Below the pieces are notes generated by a model. That model was given only the letters and a program-made list of their open reading frames with translations. It was not told where the DNA came from and searched no databases. Positions 31,971 to 43,610 of a stretch of 64,000 bases of DNA are shown here, in pieces; within the stretch, counting starts at the first letter, position 1; the number at the start of each line of letters is the position of its first letter. The translations under genes and the position numbers were made by a program. Origin of the DNA: Triglochin maritima. Lineage: Eukaryota; Streptophyta; Magnoliopsida; Alismatales; Juncaginaceae. The DNA lies in contig OY821774.1 in assembly GCA_963682175.1 (NCBI GenBank), positions 41,616,201-41,680,200 of the forward strand. The letters run 5' to 3'.

Positions 31971-32999
31971 ACAACAGAAGGTGTACTCAGAGGAGGAGAC
32001 TATACGTAGAGAATAGATGAGGAGAGGACTCAGATGAGGAGGGAAGAATCCCTAGAGCTAGAGAGGGTAGTGGGATCAGGAAGAAGTCTAACTAGCAAGC
32101 ACGGCTCAAACAATGTAAGGCAATGGGTCCTTAGGCTAGACGACGCCTAACTTCGAGGTCACTAGCCTCGACACGTCTCACCTCCCTACAACGAGGACCA
32201 CAATGCCCAGCAAGTGATACCAGATCCGGAGATCCAGTACCTCCTACTATCGACAAGGTAGGCAACGCCGATCAGGTCATGACGGTCTCAACTAGATTAC
32301 TCTCCTAGTGCGCCCGCAATCCTAGGGCCAATGTCTACTTGCTTTTAGTTAAGGCTTTATTAAGAGTGGTTTTTGGGGCCAAGGAAAGGGTGATGAAATC
32401 CCCCACCTTATCTTTTATGGGACAGCCCCTCCTTAGTAGTGATTTGATCCTAGATCTAGCAATCAATCACTCCAATCAAACGCTCTCTCACTCTTGTCCT
32501 GATGCAAATCCTACTAACTAATGCATGGGCATACGAGATGCGTGAATGAGTGTAGGAAATGCGTACCTTACGCCAGCACTCAACAACTGAAATTAAAGCT
32601 AAAAGAAAAGACAACTATATGCTCAAGTCAATACATGATGCGTGACCTAAACAAATAAGAACGTCTAGTCTTTTGCTTTGGATTTTAGGGCCAAGTTGAT
32701 TAATGGGGGAGTGATTAATGATCTGGGAGCAAACCAGAAGTCAAAGCATGCAAAATAGAGCTCACAGATAACAAAATGGAAGAACACAACTACCAGAAAA
32801 AATTTCAAGGCAAGATGACCTCACCAGGCCGCCAGTTGGCGGTTCCAAACAGCCAATTGGCGGTCAAGTTGAAGCTTCTCTCCTTCAAACTTGTCCAGTA
32901 GCCTCCCCGTGATCTGCTGGTTCCCTGAAACTAAGAAAAACTGGAAACAAAAAATTAAAAACCCCTCGAATCGTCCAAACCAAGGTCTGGACAGAGCAC
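31971..32999 (-). other. 5' untranslated leader of the Athila-like element
   Basis: Lies between the primer-binding site and gag. It contains another pair of GCCAATTGGC-type palindromes at about 32823-32862, like those in the LTR. No coding region was recognised. Confidence 0.6.
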
Positions 33000-33000
33000 C

Positions 33001-33022
33001 TCCCCGGCAACGGCGCCAAAAA
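33001..33022 (-). promoter_or_regulatory. Primer-binding site of the Athila-like element
   Basis: On the minus strand, TTTTTGGCGCCGTTGCCGGG follows the 5' LTR after three bases. TGGCGCCGTTGCCGGGGA is a primer-binding sequence common in Athila-type elements. Confidence 0.8.
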
Positions 33023-33024
33023 CT

Positions 33025-34589
33025 TGATTGATCTCGTTTTATATTTAACCGCAAGTGCACGGCCGCGTTGAAGCGGTGGCAAATACGGGTCGTCCACTGG
33101 GAGGTGTGTCGACACTTGGTTTGTGCGAAGGCGAGAGGTAAAGAAAGGGAAGAAAGGTTGGTTACACTAAACTACACTAAGATGCAAATGGAAATGGAAA
33201 AGAAGCAAGAAAAACTAAACCCCAAAGGGGGTAGAGAAATAATGTGAACATAAAGAAGTGTATGTGTGTGTGTTCATTAAGCTCTTCACAACATGTAGTG
33301 CATGAAATCATAAAACTACATCCAACTTAGCCTCCACATGAATTAAGATAAGACTACATCATTAAAACATACAAGACAATAGTTGGAATGAAGTTACATG
33401 AACTCAAGTATAAAGACTAGACCCTACTATGCCTCCACATGAATTAAGATAAGACTACATCATTAAAACATACAAGACATTAGCTAAGGTAAAGGCAACA
33501 AGAGCTCATACACTACAACTTGTGTTTCCAATATTAACTTCATCCATATCCTAACCTTATCATTCCCCATAAAATAGGTCCACTAATCAAAGCATAAGCT
33601 AAGCTTCATTCAAGAGCATTAGCATATCAAAGATAAGAGTGAAGACTCATTAGATGGTATGGAAATCATATAAAGCTCAAGGGATAAAAATAACACAAAC
33701 TTAATACACTACATAATTATATCACATATTTCTCCACCCCCCAAATGGGGATGGAACTACTCACTACTCATTACACTAACTATATTAGCAAATGAAAGCA
33801 TAATACTGAAATGAAACTATACTAATCAAGCAAGAAATATTAAAGAAGCATAAAACTAAACAAACAAACAAGCATGCATATGAAAGGAAATTAAACTAAG
33901 ACAGAAACAACACAATTAAAGGAAAACTTCTATTATTAACTCACTCAATTACAAGTAGCTCTTCCTCCACTAGAGTTTTGCTTCAAGGCTTCACTCTTAG
34001 TAGGGAAGGTGGCCACCAAAGAGAGAGATGGATACAATGGGAGGTGAAGAGTTCTATTTATAAGCATGAAAAAAGCTAATCCGGGACAATCCCCCGATGT
34101 GGGACTAAACCAATACCAAAAATAGCCTAAACACATGATAATACAAGTCCAGGAGAAAGCTTGGCGGATATGGGGCCATATGGACCGCCAATTAGCGGTC
34201 CAAGACCGCCAATTGGCGGTCTATAAACATCAGATCTGCTTGGTTTTTGTTTTGGGCTTTGCTTGGAGTGTTTCTTGGTCTTGGATGCATCTAGCTTGTT
34301 TAGTGGAGCTCCGACCCGAATCGAATTGACAAAATACTCCCCATGATGGTGTGGAGTTTCCTGTTTTGCTCTTAGGTCCTTCTGTCTTACGATCAGGTCC
34401 TTCTGTCTTGCATCTTGGTCCACAGGTCTCACAATTAAGTCCTTTTTCCTGCTTTTGGGTCCTTTCATGGCTCTTCTCTTCAAACCTCTTTATTCCTGAA
34501 AACTAAACATAAAACTCGTCACGTAGCATTGCTTAGGTGTAAGATAATGGATATAAGGTACAAATATAAGCATGAAATGATGTCAATCA
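33025..34589 (-). repeat. Right (5') LTR of the Athila-like element
   Basis: 1565 bp, uninterrupted. It shows the empty site CATAAAACTACATCC that the Copia element hit in the left copy. It carries palindromes CCGCCAATTAGCGG and CCGCCAATTGGCGG and a TATA box in the same arrangement as the left copy. Confidence 0.93.
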
Positions 34590-34594
34590 AATTG

Positions 34595-34963
34595 TTCTTG
34601 ATGGGGATGTTTTGGGAGCCTATAAAAGGACCTTTCATCATATTTGTTTATGTTAATGCAAAAATTCTTTCTCTCATTAATCTCTCCTTTAATCACCACA
34701 AAAATCTCTTATTAATTTTGAGTTTAGGAGATAGAAATCTCAGGAGCTCAAAGATGAGTTATTAGCTAGATTCTAAGCCTTATTAAAGATTGATTGACTA
34801 ACTCATTTCTCTCTAATCTTGTTTAGAGTTTGGTGAACACTCGGAGGCAAATCGGTAGACGATTCTGCGGGCAGCGCGACTCCGGATCTTCAAAAGGTTT
34901 TAGAGAACTTTTTGGTATGATTCTCTCTTTGTGATTTATTTTAATATATGTAGGATTGTATGA
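34595..34963 (+). mobile_element. Right part of the older LTR (TATA, R and U5)
   Basis: Continues the sequence broken at 19932. TATAAAAGGA at 34621 would be its promoter. The end near 34963 is uncertain. No primer-binding site follows, so this is probably a solo or truncated LTR. Confidence 0.5.
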
Positions 34964-35224
34964 TATTAGAACAAACACAAAGTAATGTACATAAAAATTG
35001 TTGAAAATATGAAATCGATCTTGTATTAAATTTTTTAAAATATATACATACATAGGGACACGAAATCCTACAATATAACCAAAAAAATCTAGCTACTATT
35101 GGAACTTGTTTCGCCTATTTACAATCTTTTTCGATTGTTGTAAATATTTGTTTACTATCAAAAAAGCTCACTGTAATCTACTCCATCACCACCAAAATCT
35201 TGCAACGGAACCTAGAAAAAAATA

Positions 35225-35553
35225 ATTTAACAAAAAATAAAAATAAAATAAAAGGGGTGTCTGGCTAAGGCGCCTCCACGTTGGGGGAGGCGCCTCGCTA
35301 AGACGCCTCAACCATGCGGCTTAGCCAGACGCCCGAGTCGGAAAAAAAAAATCCACCTTCGTTACCTCGCCGGATCCAGGTGCTTTGCTAGACATTTTCG
35401 TGGTGTTGGTACTAGGAATGTGAGTACAACTGAGTCAAAAATCTTGTTTAAAGACACATGACGAATTTGGTATTAATTGATTTGTTAAGGGTAAAAATGT
35501 AATTTCAGGACGATTTAAGTAGTTTTCCGACGACGGCAACGAACAGTAACCCC
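35225..35553 (+). mobile_element. MSRRP-exon family, right-half remnant
   Basis: Contains the GC-rich GGCGCCTC block, then GACATTTTCGTGGTGTTGG and a right end CGATTTAAGTAGTTTTCCGACGACGG matching the family's right inverted repeat. The left half with the mini-exon is missing. Confidence 0.6.
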
Positions 35554-36040
35554 TTTAACAAAAACTAATTATGTCATACGGGTCAATTGCGTTCTTTGAA
35601 GACACAATTGAGCAGTATATAACCATGTGAAAATTGTGCCTTCAAAGAGGCGTATTAAAAATACTCAAATAGCTTAATATTACTTACTTTCTACAAAGAA
35701 AAGTGAGTATCATGGAAGGAAAAAAGTTTTAAAATGATTTTTGAAATCCACCGTTGGTTGAAAAATATGCGACAAATCCATCAGAAAATAGATAAACTCA
35801 CGTTGGGACGAGAGTTGTCATCTTTATTTTGAAGTACTTTCGAAAACAAATATGAAAATAAAAAAGGACTTAAGTTATCATAGATAAATGCCCACCCTGA
35901 TGATATGTCTCCTACTTAGACCTGGCTTGAAAATAACATGTAAAACCTTGGGAGAACTCACATAAACCTCTTGAGAAAGTCGTTTAACTTGAGTGCAAAG
36001 TTGAATAAAACAGAAAAAATGCAAGAAATTAAGCACATCA
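35554..36040. other. Intergenic DNA
   Basis: AT-rich. No gene, repeat boundary or RNA gene recognised. Confidence 0.35.
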
Positions 36041-36879
36041 TGTAGGATCGTATTGGTCTCTAATTCTAATCACTTTTAAGCTAATTACCTACTTGTTTAA
36101 TCAATCAAGTATATGCAGCGGAATTAAAACAACTAAACAAGCAAGCATGGTAAATGGAAGGAAATAATGCAAACCACAATGAAGACATGAGATTTTTATA
36201 GAGGTTCGACACCCTACCCGGGTCTTAGTCCTCTCTTGCAAGCTCCGCTCGGATCACTGAGCTCCGCTCCCGACTTCACTAACCACTCTCCATTCCGGGT
36301 CGGGAGAGAAAGTCTTACAACACAAGTCTCGCGAACACCCTCGCTTGCTTGACCTTCTTTCTCTCACAATCCGAGAGGAAACACTTCGGACTTTCACCAA
36401 AATCCTTGCTTCTTGAACAACAATTGAGTGGGACAACACTCTCTAAATCTTGAGTACACTCTCTAAATCTTGAGTACACTTTGAGTATGATTTGACTATG
36501 ATTCGACCGATCCTACTTTCTCAGACCAAAACCCTAGAACGGTCGACCAATCCCCTGAGCCAGTTCGACCTTTCACTTAATTGAACTTAAGTCATAGCCA
36601 AATTTGACCAACCGGTCGACCGGCGTGCCCGACTCGGTCGACCGATTTTGCTCTGAAATGTGACATGCACTTTTCTGTTTTATGTATCTTACACAAACAT
36701 CTTCTAAACTTTGCCCAACGGGCATAACTTACTTGGAGCTTATAAATAGAGTTGTAAAACATCATTTCACACAACTCTCTCACTACTATTTGTCCTATAC
36801 ATTTGAGAGAAACTCCCAAGCTTCAAATTCCCCAATCCTACACCTTTGATCAACACTCTCCATTCTGTCAATAGGTATG
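36041..36879. mobile_element. Rearranged Copia LTR fragment: R/U5 on the minus strand joined to U3/R on the plus strand
   Basis: 36041-36500 begins TGTAGGATCG and matches the R/U5 end of the Copia LTR family in minus orientation (like 38042 onward). 36590-36850 instead runs in plus orientation: palindromes at 36613 and 36635, TATA box TATAAATAG at 36741, then a leader with CACAACTCTC and TTGAGAGAAACTC that matches the solo LTR's R region read in reverse. The two parts therefore face opposite ways, indicating an inversion or fusion of two LTRs. Confidence 0.7.
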
Positions 36880-36882
36880 TTA

Positions 36883-37831
36883 GGGTGTATTTGGATGGTC
36901 GCTCATAAATGAAATTTCAATTTTTTTAGAATTTCAAAATGTGACATTTGTAAATACCATGTTTGGTGGATTGAATATTGGAATTTGTAAATTCTAAGTA
37001 GAATTTGGAAATTTCACCATTATACAAAAATGACATAACAAAATTCAACATTTTTAGATGGAATTTACAAATTCTCATTCTAATTCCCAACACCAAATTA
37101 CATCCTAAATCCTACACCAAATCCCAACACCTCCTCTCTCCACCTCTACCCCTTCGCCGTCGTCGCCGTCGTCGAGCTCCACCATTCTGATTAGGCGGAA
37201 TACGGATCTCTAGGGACCCGAACAAAGTTGGTCTTAACCAGAAATTGGTCCTCGACTCTCCTAGCAAGTCAGCCTGCCTATACCTGACAGAAGGTTGACC
37301 GCCCTCTTGGCCGCCACGCAACTCTCGCCCTATCAAGGTGGCGAGAGGCACGAACGAAGGTCTAGTCTCACCTATTTTGAATAAAGTTCTACATCCGAAA
37401 CCCCAATTCAGAGCCATCAAACGTGACCCTCTCTTTCTTCCCGTCCAATCGCATCAAATGCAACAAAAAATGGATTTTCGGCCCTCAAAAATGGGATTTT
37501 TAGGGCGAAAAGTGAATTTGGGAAAGAAAATGGAGATTTGAGGGCGAAAAGTGGGATCTTGGTGGTGGAATCGGGGGAAGAGTGTGTGAAGAACAGAGGA
37601 ATAGTGATTTAGGATTTTGATAAGATTTTAGCATATAAATAGGATTTGAAAATTCCAAGGTTCTTCCAAAGAAAGCAAAATCAAATGATGAGATTTGTAA
37701 ATGTTGTCATTTGGAAATGACATATCCAAATAATGTGAAAACAAATGACGTCATTTAGAAATCCCGGAATTTGCAAATTCTGTCATTTGAAAATTCCATG
37801 GAATTTTCAAAGAGCGCATCCAAACAAACCC
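36883..37831. mobile_element. PIF/Harbinger-like MITE (949 bp)
   Basis: Ends GGGTGTATTTGGATG and, reversed, GGGTTTGTTTGGATG form ~15-bp inverted repeats extended by weaker A/T-rich pairing. It is flanked by TTA at 36880-36882 and 37832-37834, the 3-bp duplication typical of Harbinger elements. The centre is GC-richer with no recognised coding region. Confidence 0.8.
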
Positions 37832-38041
37832 TTAAGGCATATGATGTATATAATATCTTCAAATTTACAAACTAATCATAATTAATTTGAACATTTGAGC
37901 TTGTTTTACAACTCAAATTAAGCATGTCTAAGATTAATGCTTCGTTTGGATTCAACGCATATTTAAACTGAATTGCTATTCATCTCCGGAAACCTACTTA
38001 AATCACCCCAACCAATTACCATTTTGCCCTTCTGCCATTTC

Positions 38042-39534
38042 TGTTGGATCGTGAGCGTCGCTAATTCTAATCACTTTTAAGCTAATTACCCACTTGTTTG
38101 ATCGATCAAGTTATGCGCAGCGGAATTTAAACAAACAAGCAAGTAAGGAAGGAATATGCAAATCACAATGGACACGGGGGTTTTTACAGAGGTTCGGCCT
38201 CCCACCTACGTCCTCTCTTGCAAGCTCCGCTCGACACTTCGAGCTCCGCTCGTGTCTTCACTATCCACTCCCCGTTCCGGGCCGGGAGAGAACACCTTTT
38301 ACAAAACAAGCTCGACGAACAACCTCGTGAGCTTGACTTTCTTCTATCACAATTCGAGAGGAACACTTCGGGATTTCACCGAAGTCCTTGCTTCTTTACA
38401 AACGAATGTTGAGTGGAACAACACTCTCTAAACTTGAGCACACTTGAGTAAGATAGGATTTATGACTACAGTGTGGAAGGTTTGAGGCTTCGAGTGTGTT
38501 GAGTTTCTCTCTAATGTATTGGACAAGTATGGAGTGGGAGAGTTGTGTTAAAATGTGTTTTACAACTCTTTATATAGGCATTAGAGAGAATATAGCCGTT
38601 GAGGTTGATTGGGTGAGCGTTGGTGTAAGATACACAAAACAAAAACTCGCAGGACCCAATTCTGAGGTAATTCGGTCGACCGGATCGGGTCGTTCGGTCA
38701 ACCGTTTGGCAGTTTTGAACTCAGTTCGGTCGACCGGTTAAGGAACGGTCGACCGCCCAACGCTACGACTTAGGTACACTTAAGTGATCGGTCGAACACC
38801 GCAAAGGGTTCGGTCGACCGATTCACAAGAGGCTCTAAGGGGTTGACAAACAAAGTTCTATTCGGTCGACCGAACCAAGATTTCACGGTCGACCGAATTC
38901 CAACAGGAGATTCGGGTTTGTCAAGAGACAGATATTCGGTCGACCGAACTAGGTCCTCGGTCGACCGATACACGAAAATGTATTTGGGGTATTTTTGATT
39001 TATACAAATACGATCGTTGGATATATACGACAAAACTAACGTTCGGAAAATAATTGGGACTCGGTCGACCGAAATGGTATGGTCGGTCGACCGAACTTAG
39101 ACAGTTAAACACATAACAGAATAATTGATCACTCGGTCGACTGAACGGTCTATGTCGGTCGACCGAATGTGGGCAGACTGTTTGGGTACAAGTTTAGTGT
39201 TTTCCGGTCTAAGTTTGGGTGATCTATTGAAGTCCAAATTATGTGAAATTTCGTGTGTAGGGAACCTAGTGTGTGTTTGAGTAGTTTTTAGCTCAAGTAT
39301 GCTCAATTACACAAAGTTCCTAAAGACTCAAAGAAATACAAAATACATGTCTTCAAACGAGCTTGATTACATGTCTTGACTTGAATTCCTTTTTTCCTTG
39401 AGTCTTGATCACCTGTAGAGGTTAGCACAAAGCAATATATATGCAATGCAATATGTGTGTTACTCTACATGATCATAATTAAGATTAGGTTTGATTAAAT
39501 CATCAAAACATAGATTAAAGCCAAAAAACCAACA
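38042..39534 (-). mobile_element. Solo LTR of a Copia family related to the gag-only element
   Basis: 1493 bp, TGTTGGATCG...AAACCAACA, flanked by ATTTC at 38037-38041 and 39535-39539. On the minus strand its end (CGATCCAACA) and TATA region match the Copia LTR layout. It lacks an internal region and second LTR, so it arose by LTR recombination. Seven pairs of CGGTCGACCG boxes lie at 38673-39165; the TATA box is at 38576 (minus). Confidence 0.9.
38673..39165. promoter_or_regulatory. Array of seven paired CGGTCGACCG boxes in the solo LTR
   Basis: Pairs start at 38673/38695, 38727/38746, 38789/38811, 38863/38886, 38937/38958, 39062/39084 and 39134/39156, i.e. 19-23 bp apart. The box nearest the minus-strand TATA box lies 97 bp from it, the same distance as in the gag-only Copia LTR. 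Confidence 0.8.
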
Positions 39535-40104
39535 ATTTCTACTTATATAACTCTTCATTTCACTCTCCTAACATCACTCTCTCTTCATATTACACTAATA
39601 TTCACCCAAAACCATGTCTCGGAGGTCCGGAAAGAGTCAGCGGACACCCCGGTCTACTCGAATCTGGTAAAATACCTTTGTAGTCTTTATATATTTTTAT
39701 TAAAAAAATTAGATCGGGCGTTCAGGGGAGACGTCGGACCCAACGGGCGGGCGCCTGCGGGAGCCGCCCCCTTGCGTCTGGCTTAGTTGCCACCTCCATG
39801 GTAAGGGCGTCTGGCTAAGCCGCCCTCGCCAAGGAGGAGGCGTCCCTGCCAGATGCCCCATCCTTGGGGGAGGCGGCTTAGACATACGTCCGAGGCGAAA
39901 AAAAATCCGTCTCACTTACCTCACTAGATACTGGCGCTTCATCAGACATTTTGGTGGTGTTGGTACTGGGAATGTGAGGAAAACTGAGGCAAAAACCTTG
40001 TTTTAAGACACGAAACGATATATGTATTAAATGAATTGTGAATGACAAAATGGTAATAGTTAGAGTGATTTAAGTAATTTTTCGGCGATGAATAGTAGTT
40101 CCGT

Positions 40105-40712
40105 AGTAGAACTCATAAAATTTTAACAAACAAAATCTTCAAAGACATCAAAAAATTACAGGGTTTCAACAAAAATTCTATATCATTAAATGGTTTAGTA
40201 AAAATCAGATCTTTGAGTGGTTATTTTGCATAAAACATGCAAACATTTATTAGAAGTAATGAACCTTCAGTCGTCAGATCACATCATAACGCCCACGACT
40301 TCAACGTGGATTCGTTTCCCGCCGCGTATTGAAATATCATAGTATTAATTTCGTGGATCATTCTGGAGAATATTTTGGTGGGGGCACGTAAGTGGTAATT
40401 AATGTACCAACCAGTTTTAATTTCGCGGATCATTCTGGAATATTTTGGTGGGGGCATGTGTTAAATGTACTCTTTCACGACTTATTAATATTGTATTTCG
40501 AAAATTAATGATGTTCACCGTACAAAATGGTTTCTCCACGGACAACTATCCGTATTAAATTACTAATCACGTTCATATTAAATTTCCAACTACAAATACA
40601 ACTTAACTCAATCCAACTACTCAACGCACTATCTCCACCACATCATTCCTGCGTTAATTTTTTTATTTTAAAAAAACATATTTAAACAAAACAAAAACAA
40701 ACCACTAATACC
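40105..40712. other. Intergenic DNA with a short direct repeat
   Basis: TTTCGTGGATCATTCTGGA and TATTTTGGTGGGGGCA recur about 80 bp apart (near 40347-40386 and 40423-40456). Nothing else recognised. Confidence 0.4.
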
Positions 40713-41122
40713 TAGACCTGTCAATTGGGCCGTGTTCGTGTACTATCGTGTCTGACAGTTCTGCATTCGTGTCAGGATTTCGTGTTATCGTGTATAGTAT
40801 AAATTAAAAAGATTGCATCATGTTTAGATTGAAAATAGTTAAGTGACATGTTATATTGATATTTTTCATTCTAAATAACATCTTAATTGACTATAATCAA
40901 GTAAAAACAATTGATTATCTAACAAAAGATGCAGTTCGTGTCTGTTTCGTGTACAAAAATAACTTATCGTGTGTATCGTGTCGTGTTCGTGTACTAATTA
41001 TTTTATATTTATATGTTTACAAAACATCGTAATAAATCATTTCAATTATACAAAAAATTTCGTGTAAAGTCATGTCTATATCGTGTCTCCTTATCGTGTC
41101 GTGTCCAAAATTGACAGGTCTA
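40713..41122. mobile_element. hAT-like MITE built on CGTGT words (410 bp)
   Basis: Ends TAGACCTGTCAATTGGG and, reversed, TAGACCTGTCAATTTTGG are inverted repeats of about 17 bp. The body repeats TCGTGT/CGTGTC in both halves. Flanks CTAATACC and CAATGCCC are only weakly alike, so the target duplication has decayed or the ends are slightly off. Confidence 0.7.
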
Positions 41123-43439
41123 CAATGCCCCTAGGCCCCAACCAGGAGTCAGGGTCACGACCCACCCAACCCAAGTTCGACCCCCGTTAAGGGTCCGGAT
41201 CCATGTCCTGACCAGGTAGCGACCTGGAACACCCCCCCCCCCCCCCCCGTGAGTGGTCTTATAATTCCAAAACCTTCCCTTTATTTAGTTTTATGGTAAC
41301 CAGAATTCACCGGCATCCATCGTATTTTATGAGGTGTGCTGCGGTTCCAAATTGGATTATGAAGTAACAATGTGGTCCTTGTTATCAAAAGAAACACTGT
41401 GCTCCTTGCCTTATCATGATGGAAGAAGTCCTGAGATCTGCTCGCCCAAAATACTAATGTCCATAGGTTTATCTCACTTTTAGAGGGAATCGATGCTTTT
41501 AGTCTCGTCAATGTTTCAACTTTTCTTTCCCAAAATAATGAAAGTGGTGGATTTGGAATCTGGATGGTGGACTCATCATTATCTAGCAACATTGCTCACT
41601 TTATAATGTGGAGATAAATGAGTTATAGAAGCAGGGCTTTTGATTTAAGTTGACTTATTTCATATTTTTAAATGAGAACTTAGTTATTTAATTTATGTTT
41701 ATCTCGCATGTTACTTTAGAAAGCCTAGTAAAGCTCAACCTAATCTTTAGCTTGATGAGCTACTGAGCCGACTTAAGAAAAAGGAAGGAGCATCAACATT
41801 AAACAACAGCTAATAATAATACAACTATTTTTGACTAACAACACATAACATATGTTTCCAACAACATAATCCAAATGCGTAGACCACTTTTTTTGTTTAG
41901 GTAAAAAAACTGTGACATGCATCTCTACATCACACAATCAAGTAAATCCCCTTGCTGCAGATTGTTGAGCCAGATTATATATGGAACAGATATCTCAGCT
42001 AAAATGAATGAAGCTCAATCTAATACGTCTAAATGACAGCTAACCGAAGTCCAACCAATTTCTAACTACAAATCTTCTGAATGATGTATACCCGGCCCTA
42101 GAAGAAAAACAGTTGATATAATAAACTAGTGTCAGGCATGTTGCTATCTTGCATTGGAATACTCCTTTTGACGAATAAGTATCATAAACTATGAAATAAT
42201 GATCTAACAAGACTAGATGCCACCATATTTGTAGCTTGTCATGCCTAGTATCTTCTGAATTCTGATTTTGGGGGTTAGAAATAACAAAGATTATGCAACC
42301 ATTACACAATTCCTACGATCCTGTCACGAATAGATGCCATGTGGGTTGTGATGTCAAGTTAAGTAATGACTTTCCCCTGTAAAATTCTAGGAGAAGAAGA
42401 ATGCATTCTAATTTTCTTTATCGTCTACATTATGCTTTTAAAATAATCATCTCACAAGATAATCTGTAATGATAACACCAAATTAAAAAAAGTTGTTTTA
42501 CCATGATCAGCAAATAAAGGTCGAAATTCTCCTTTCAGGGTAGGAATTCCAGTACATTCAGTAAAATGACGATCTGATACATCAAAGACATGAAGAAAAA
42601 GTCCTAAACACCTTCCAGACATACTCGTGCTTGACATATTTCAAGGGCTGTTTGCCTTTTGGGCTGAAAATCGAAGCATTCCACATTGCCCCTCTTGCCC
42701 TGATCGCAGGTGTTGCACCTGTGGACAATTTAAGGGAAATAGCATCAAAGATAGTACTCAAGCTATAAGAAATGTGAAGTCAGCATAACTGATGCACAAA
42801 ATGAATTTTATTTGAACACGGAAACCCCAACAGTACTAGGAATAGATTGGAAATGACAAAGATGTAATGATAACTACGAGAAAAAATTTGGTCTGAATCA
42901 CATGAAATGGATTTCTGCGTCCTACATGGAAAAAAGGTCAAACTACATGGTGATGCTGACCATAATTCCGTTAACATGAACGAGAAGTTTGAAACATTGG
43001 TGAATCTACAAAAAGCATCAACAGTAAAAGAAATGACATCATAACCTGCAAATGTACGTTCCTAACATGTTATATTCTTCAGGAACTAGAATCAAGAAGA
43101 AAATTAAGCAACTCAAAAAATCTCCCCATGTGCATATAGAGACCTTCCCTTTGTGATCAACTTTCTAGGATCGCAATACAAGTGACAAGAAAGAGGCACC
43201 CATATCCACATAAAGGACCCTTCATCAAATAAAAACTATGATATCAGATGCATGGGATTGATATAGCAATTTATTTTAAATGGAAGGTGTTGTAACACTA
43301 CAATTTTTTTCACGTGTAAGGAAAACCCAAAATCTCGTCATAAAGTCTAGCTATCATAAGATGAAGATTAATATGAATTCACTAATAATGTGTCATAGAC
43401 TATATCAAAAGGCTATTTAAACGATCTGCATTTCTTTTA
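41123..43439. other. Intergenic DNA
   Basis: Contains a C17 run at 41232-41248 and no convincing gene. A minus-strand stretch at 42502-42637 (MSSTSMSGRCLGLFL...) has an ATG and a GTAAAA donor and could be an isolated exon, but nothing upstream or downstream supports it. Confidence 0.35.
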
Positions 43440-43610
43440 TTGTGAAATCGCAGATGGTCAGTTGCATTTGCATCATTTGGGTCAATTGGAAACAACCTCA
43501 CTGTTTTACAGTGGTAGGGTTGCGTACATCCGACCCCCCTTACCTCGCTTAGGCGGGAGCCTCTTCTGAGGCATTGGGGTTATGTTGATGTTGTTGATAG
43601 CAACATACTC
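43440..43610 (+). mobile_element. SINE-like 3' portion, copy 1
   Basis: TCAATTGGAAACAACCTC, then GGTTGCGTACATCCGACC, GCTTAGGCGGGAGCCTC and GGCATTGGGGTTATGTTG, ending in a short TTG-rich tail. This order resembles the 3' part of plant Au/TS-type SINEs. The tRNA-like head with A and B boxes was not found. Confidence 0.5.

Larger units (their letters stand above)
19933..34589 (-). mobile_element. Athila-like Gypsy LTR retrotransposon, non-autonomous (gag and protease only), with nested Copia insertion
   Basis: Target duplication AATTG at 19928-19932 and 34590-34594. The LTRs begin TGATTGATCTCG and end GATGTCAATCA on the plus strand. The left LTR is 19933-27065, interrupted at 20225-25787; without the insertion it is 1565 bp, the same length as the right LTR (33025-34589). 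I counted about eleven differences between them (~0.7%), so the insertion is recent. The internal region (27066-33024, read on the minus strand) holds a primer-binding site, gag and a protease domain, but no reverse transcriptase, RNase H or integrase. The C-rich block at 28319-28334 next to the word GTCCTCAATG resembles a motif often found after the coding region in this lineage. Mobility would need proteins from another element. Confidence 0.9.
37969..40104 (+). mobile_element. MSRRP-exon family, copy 3, split by a solo LTR
   Basis: The left end TGAATTGCTATTCATCTCCGG is at 37969. The right end (GTGATTTAAGTAATTTTTCGGC) finishes near 40104. The mini-exon at about 39614 reads MSRRSGKSQRTPRSTRIW in its present frame, so it is frameshifted relative to the other copies. 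The interior GC-rich block (39715-39900) has the family's AGGCGTC words. The solo LTR at 38042-39534 interrupts it before the mini-exon. Confidence 0.75.

Noticed and set aside
41232..41248. C17 run (also C-run 28319-28334 and G22 at 15351) as a structural G-quadruplex signal
   Set aside because: Single homopolymers without the four-tract pattern; lengths may be sequencing-dependent.
41281..41592. 103-codon minus-strand open frame
   Set aside because: No domain, no homologous words to known families, and composition like the surrounding non-coding DNA.
42452..42637. Minus-strand open frame MSSTSMSGRCLGLFL... with a possible donor
   Set aside because: No second exon, promoter or recognisable family; a single short frame is not enough.
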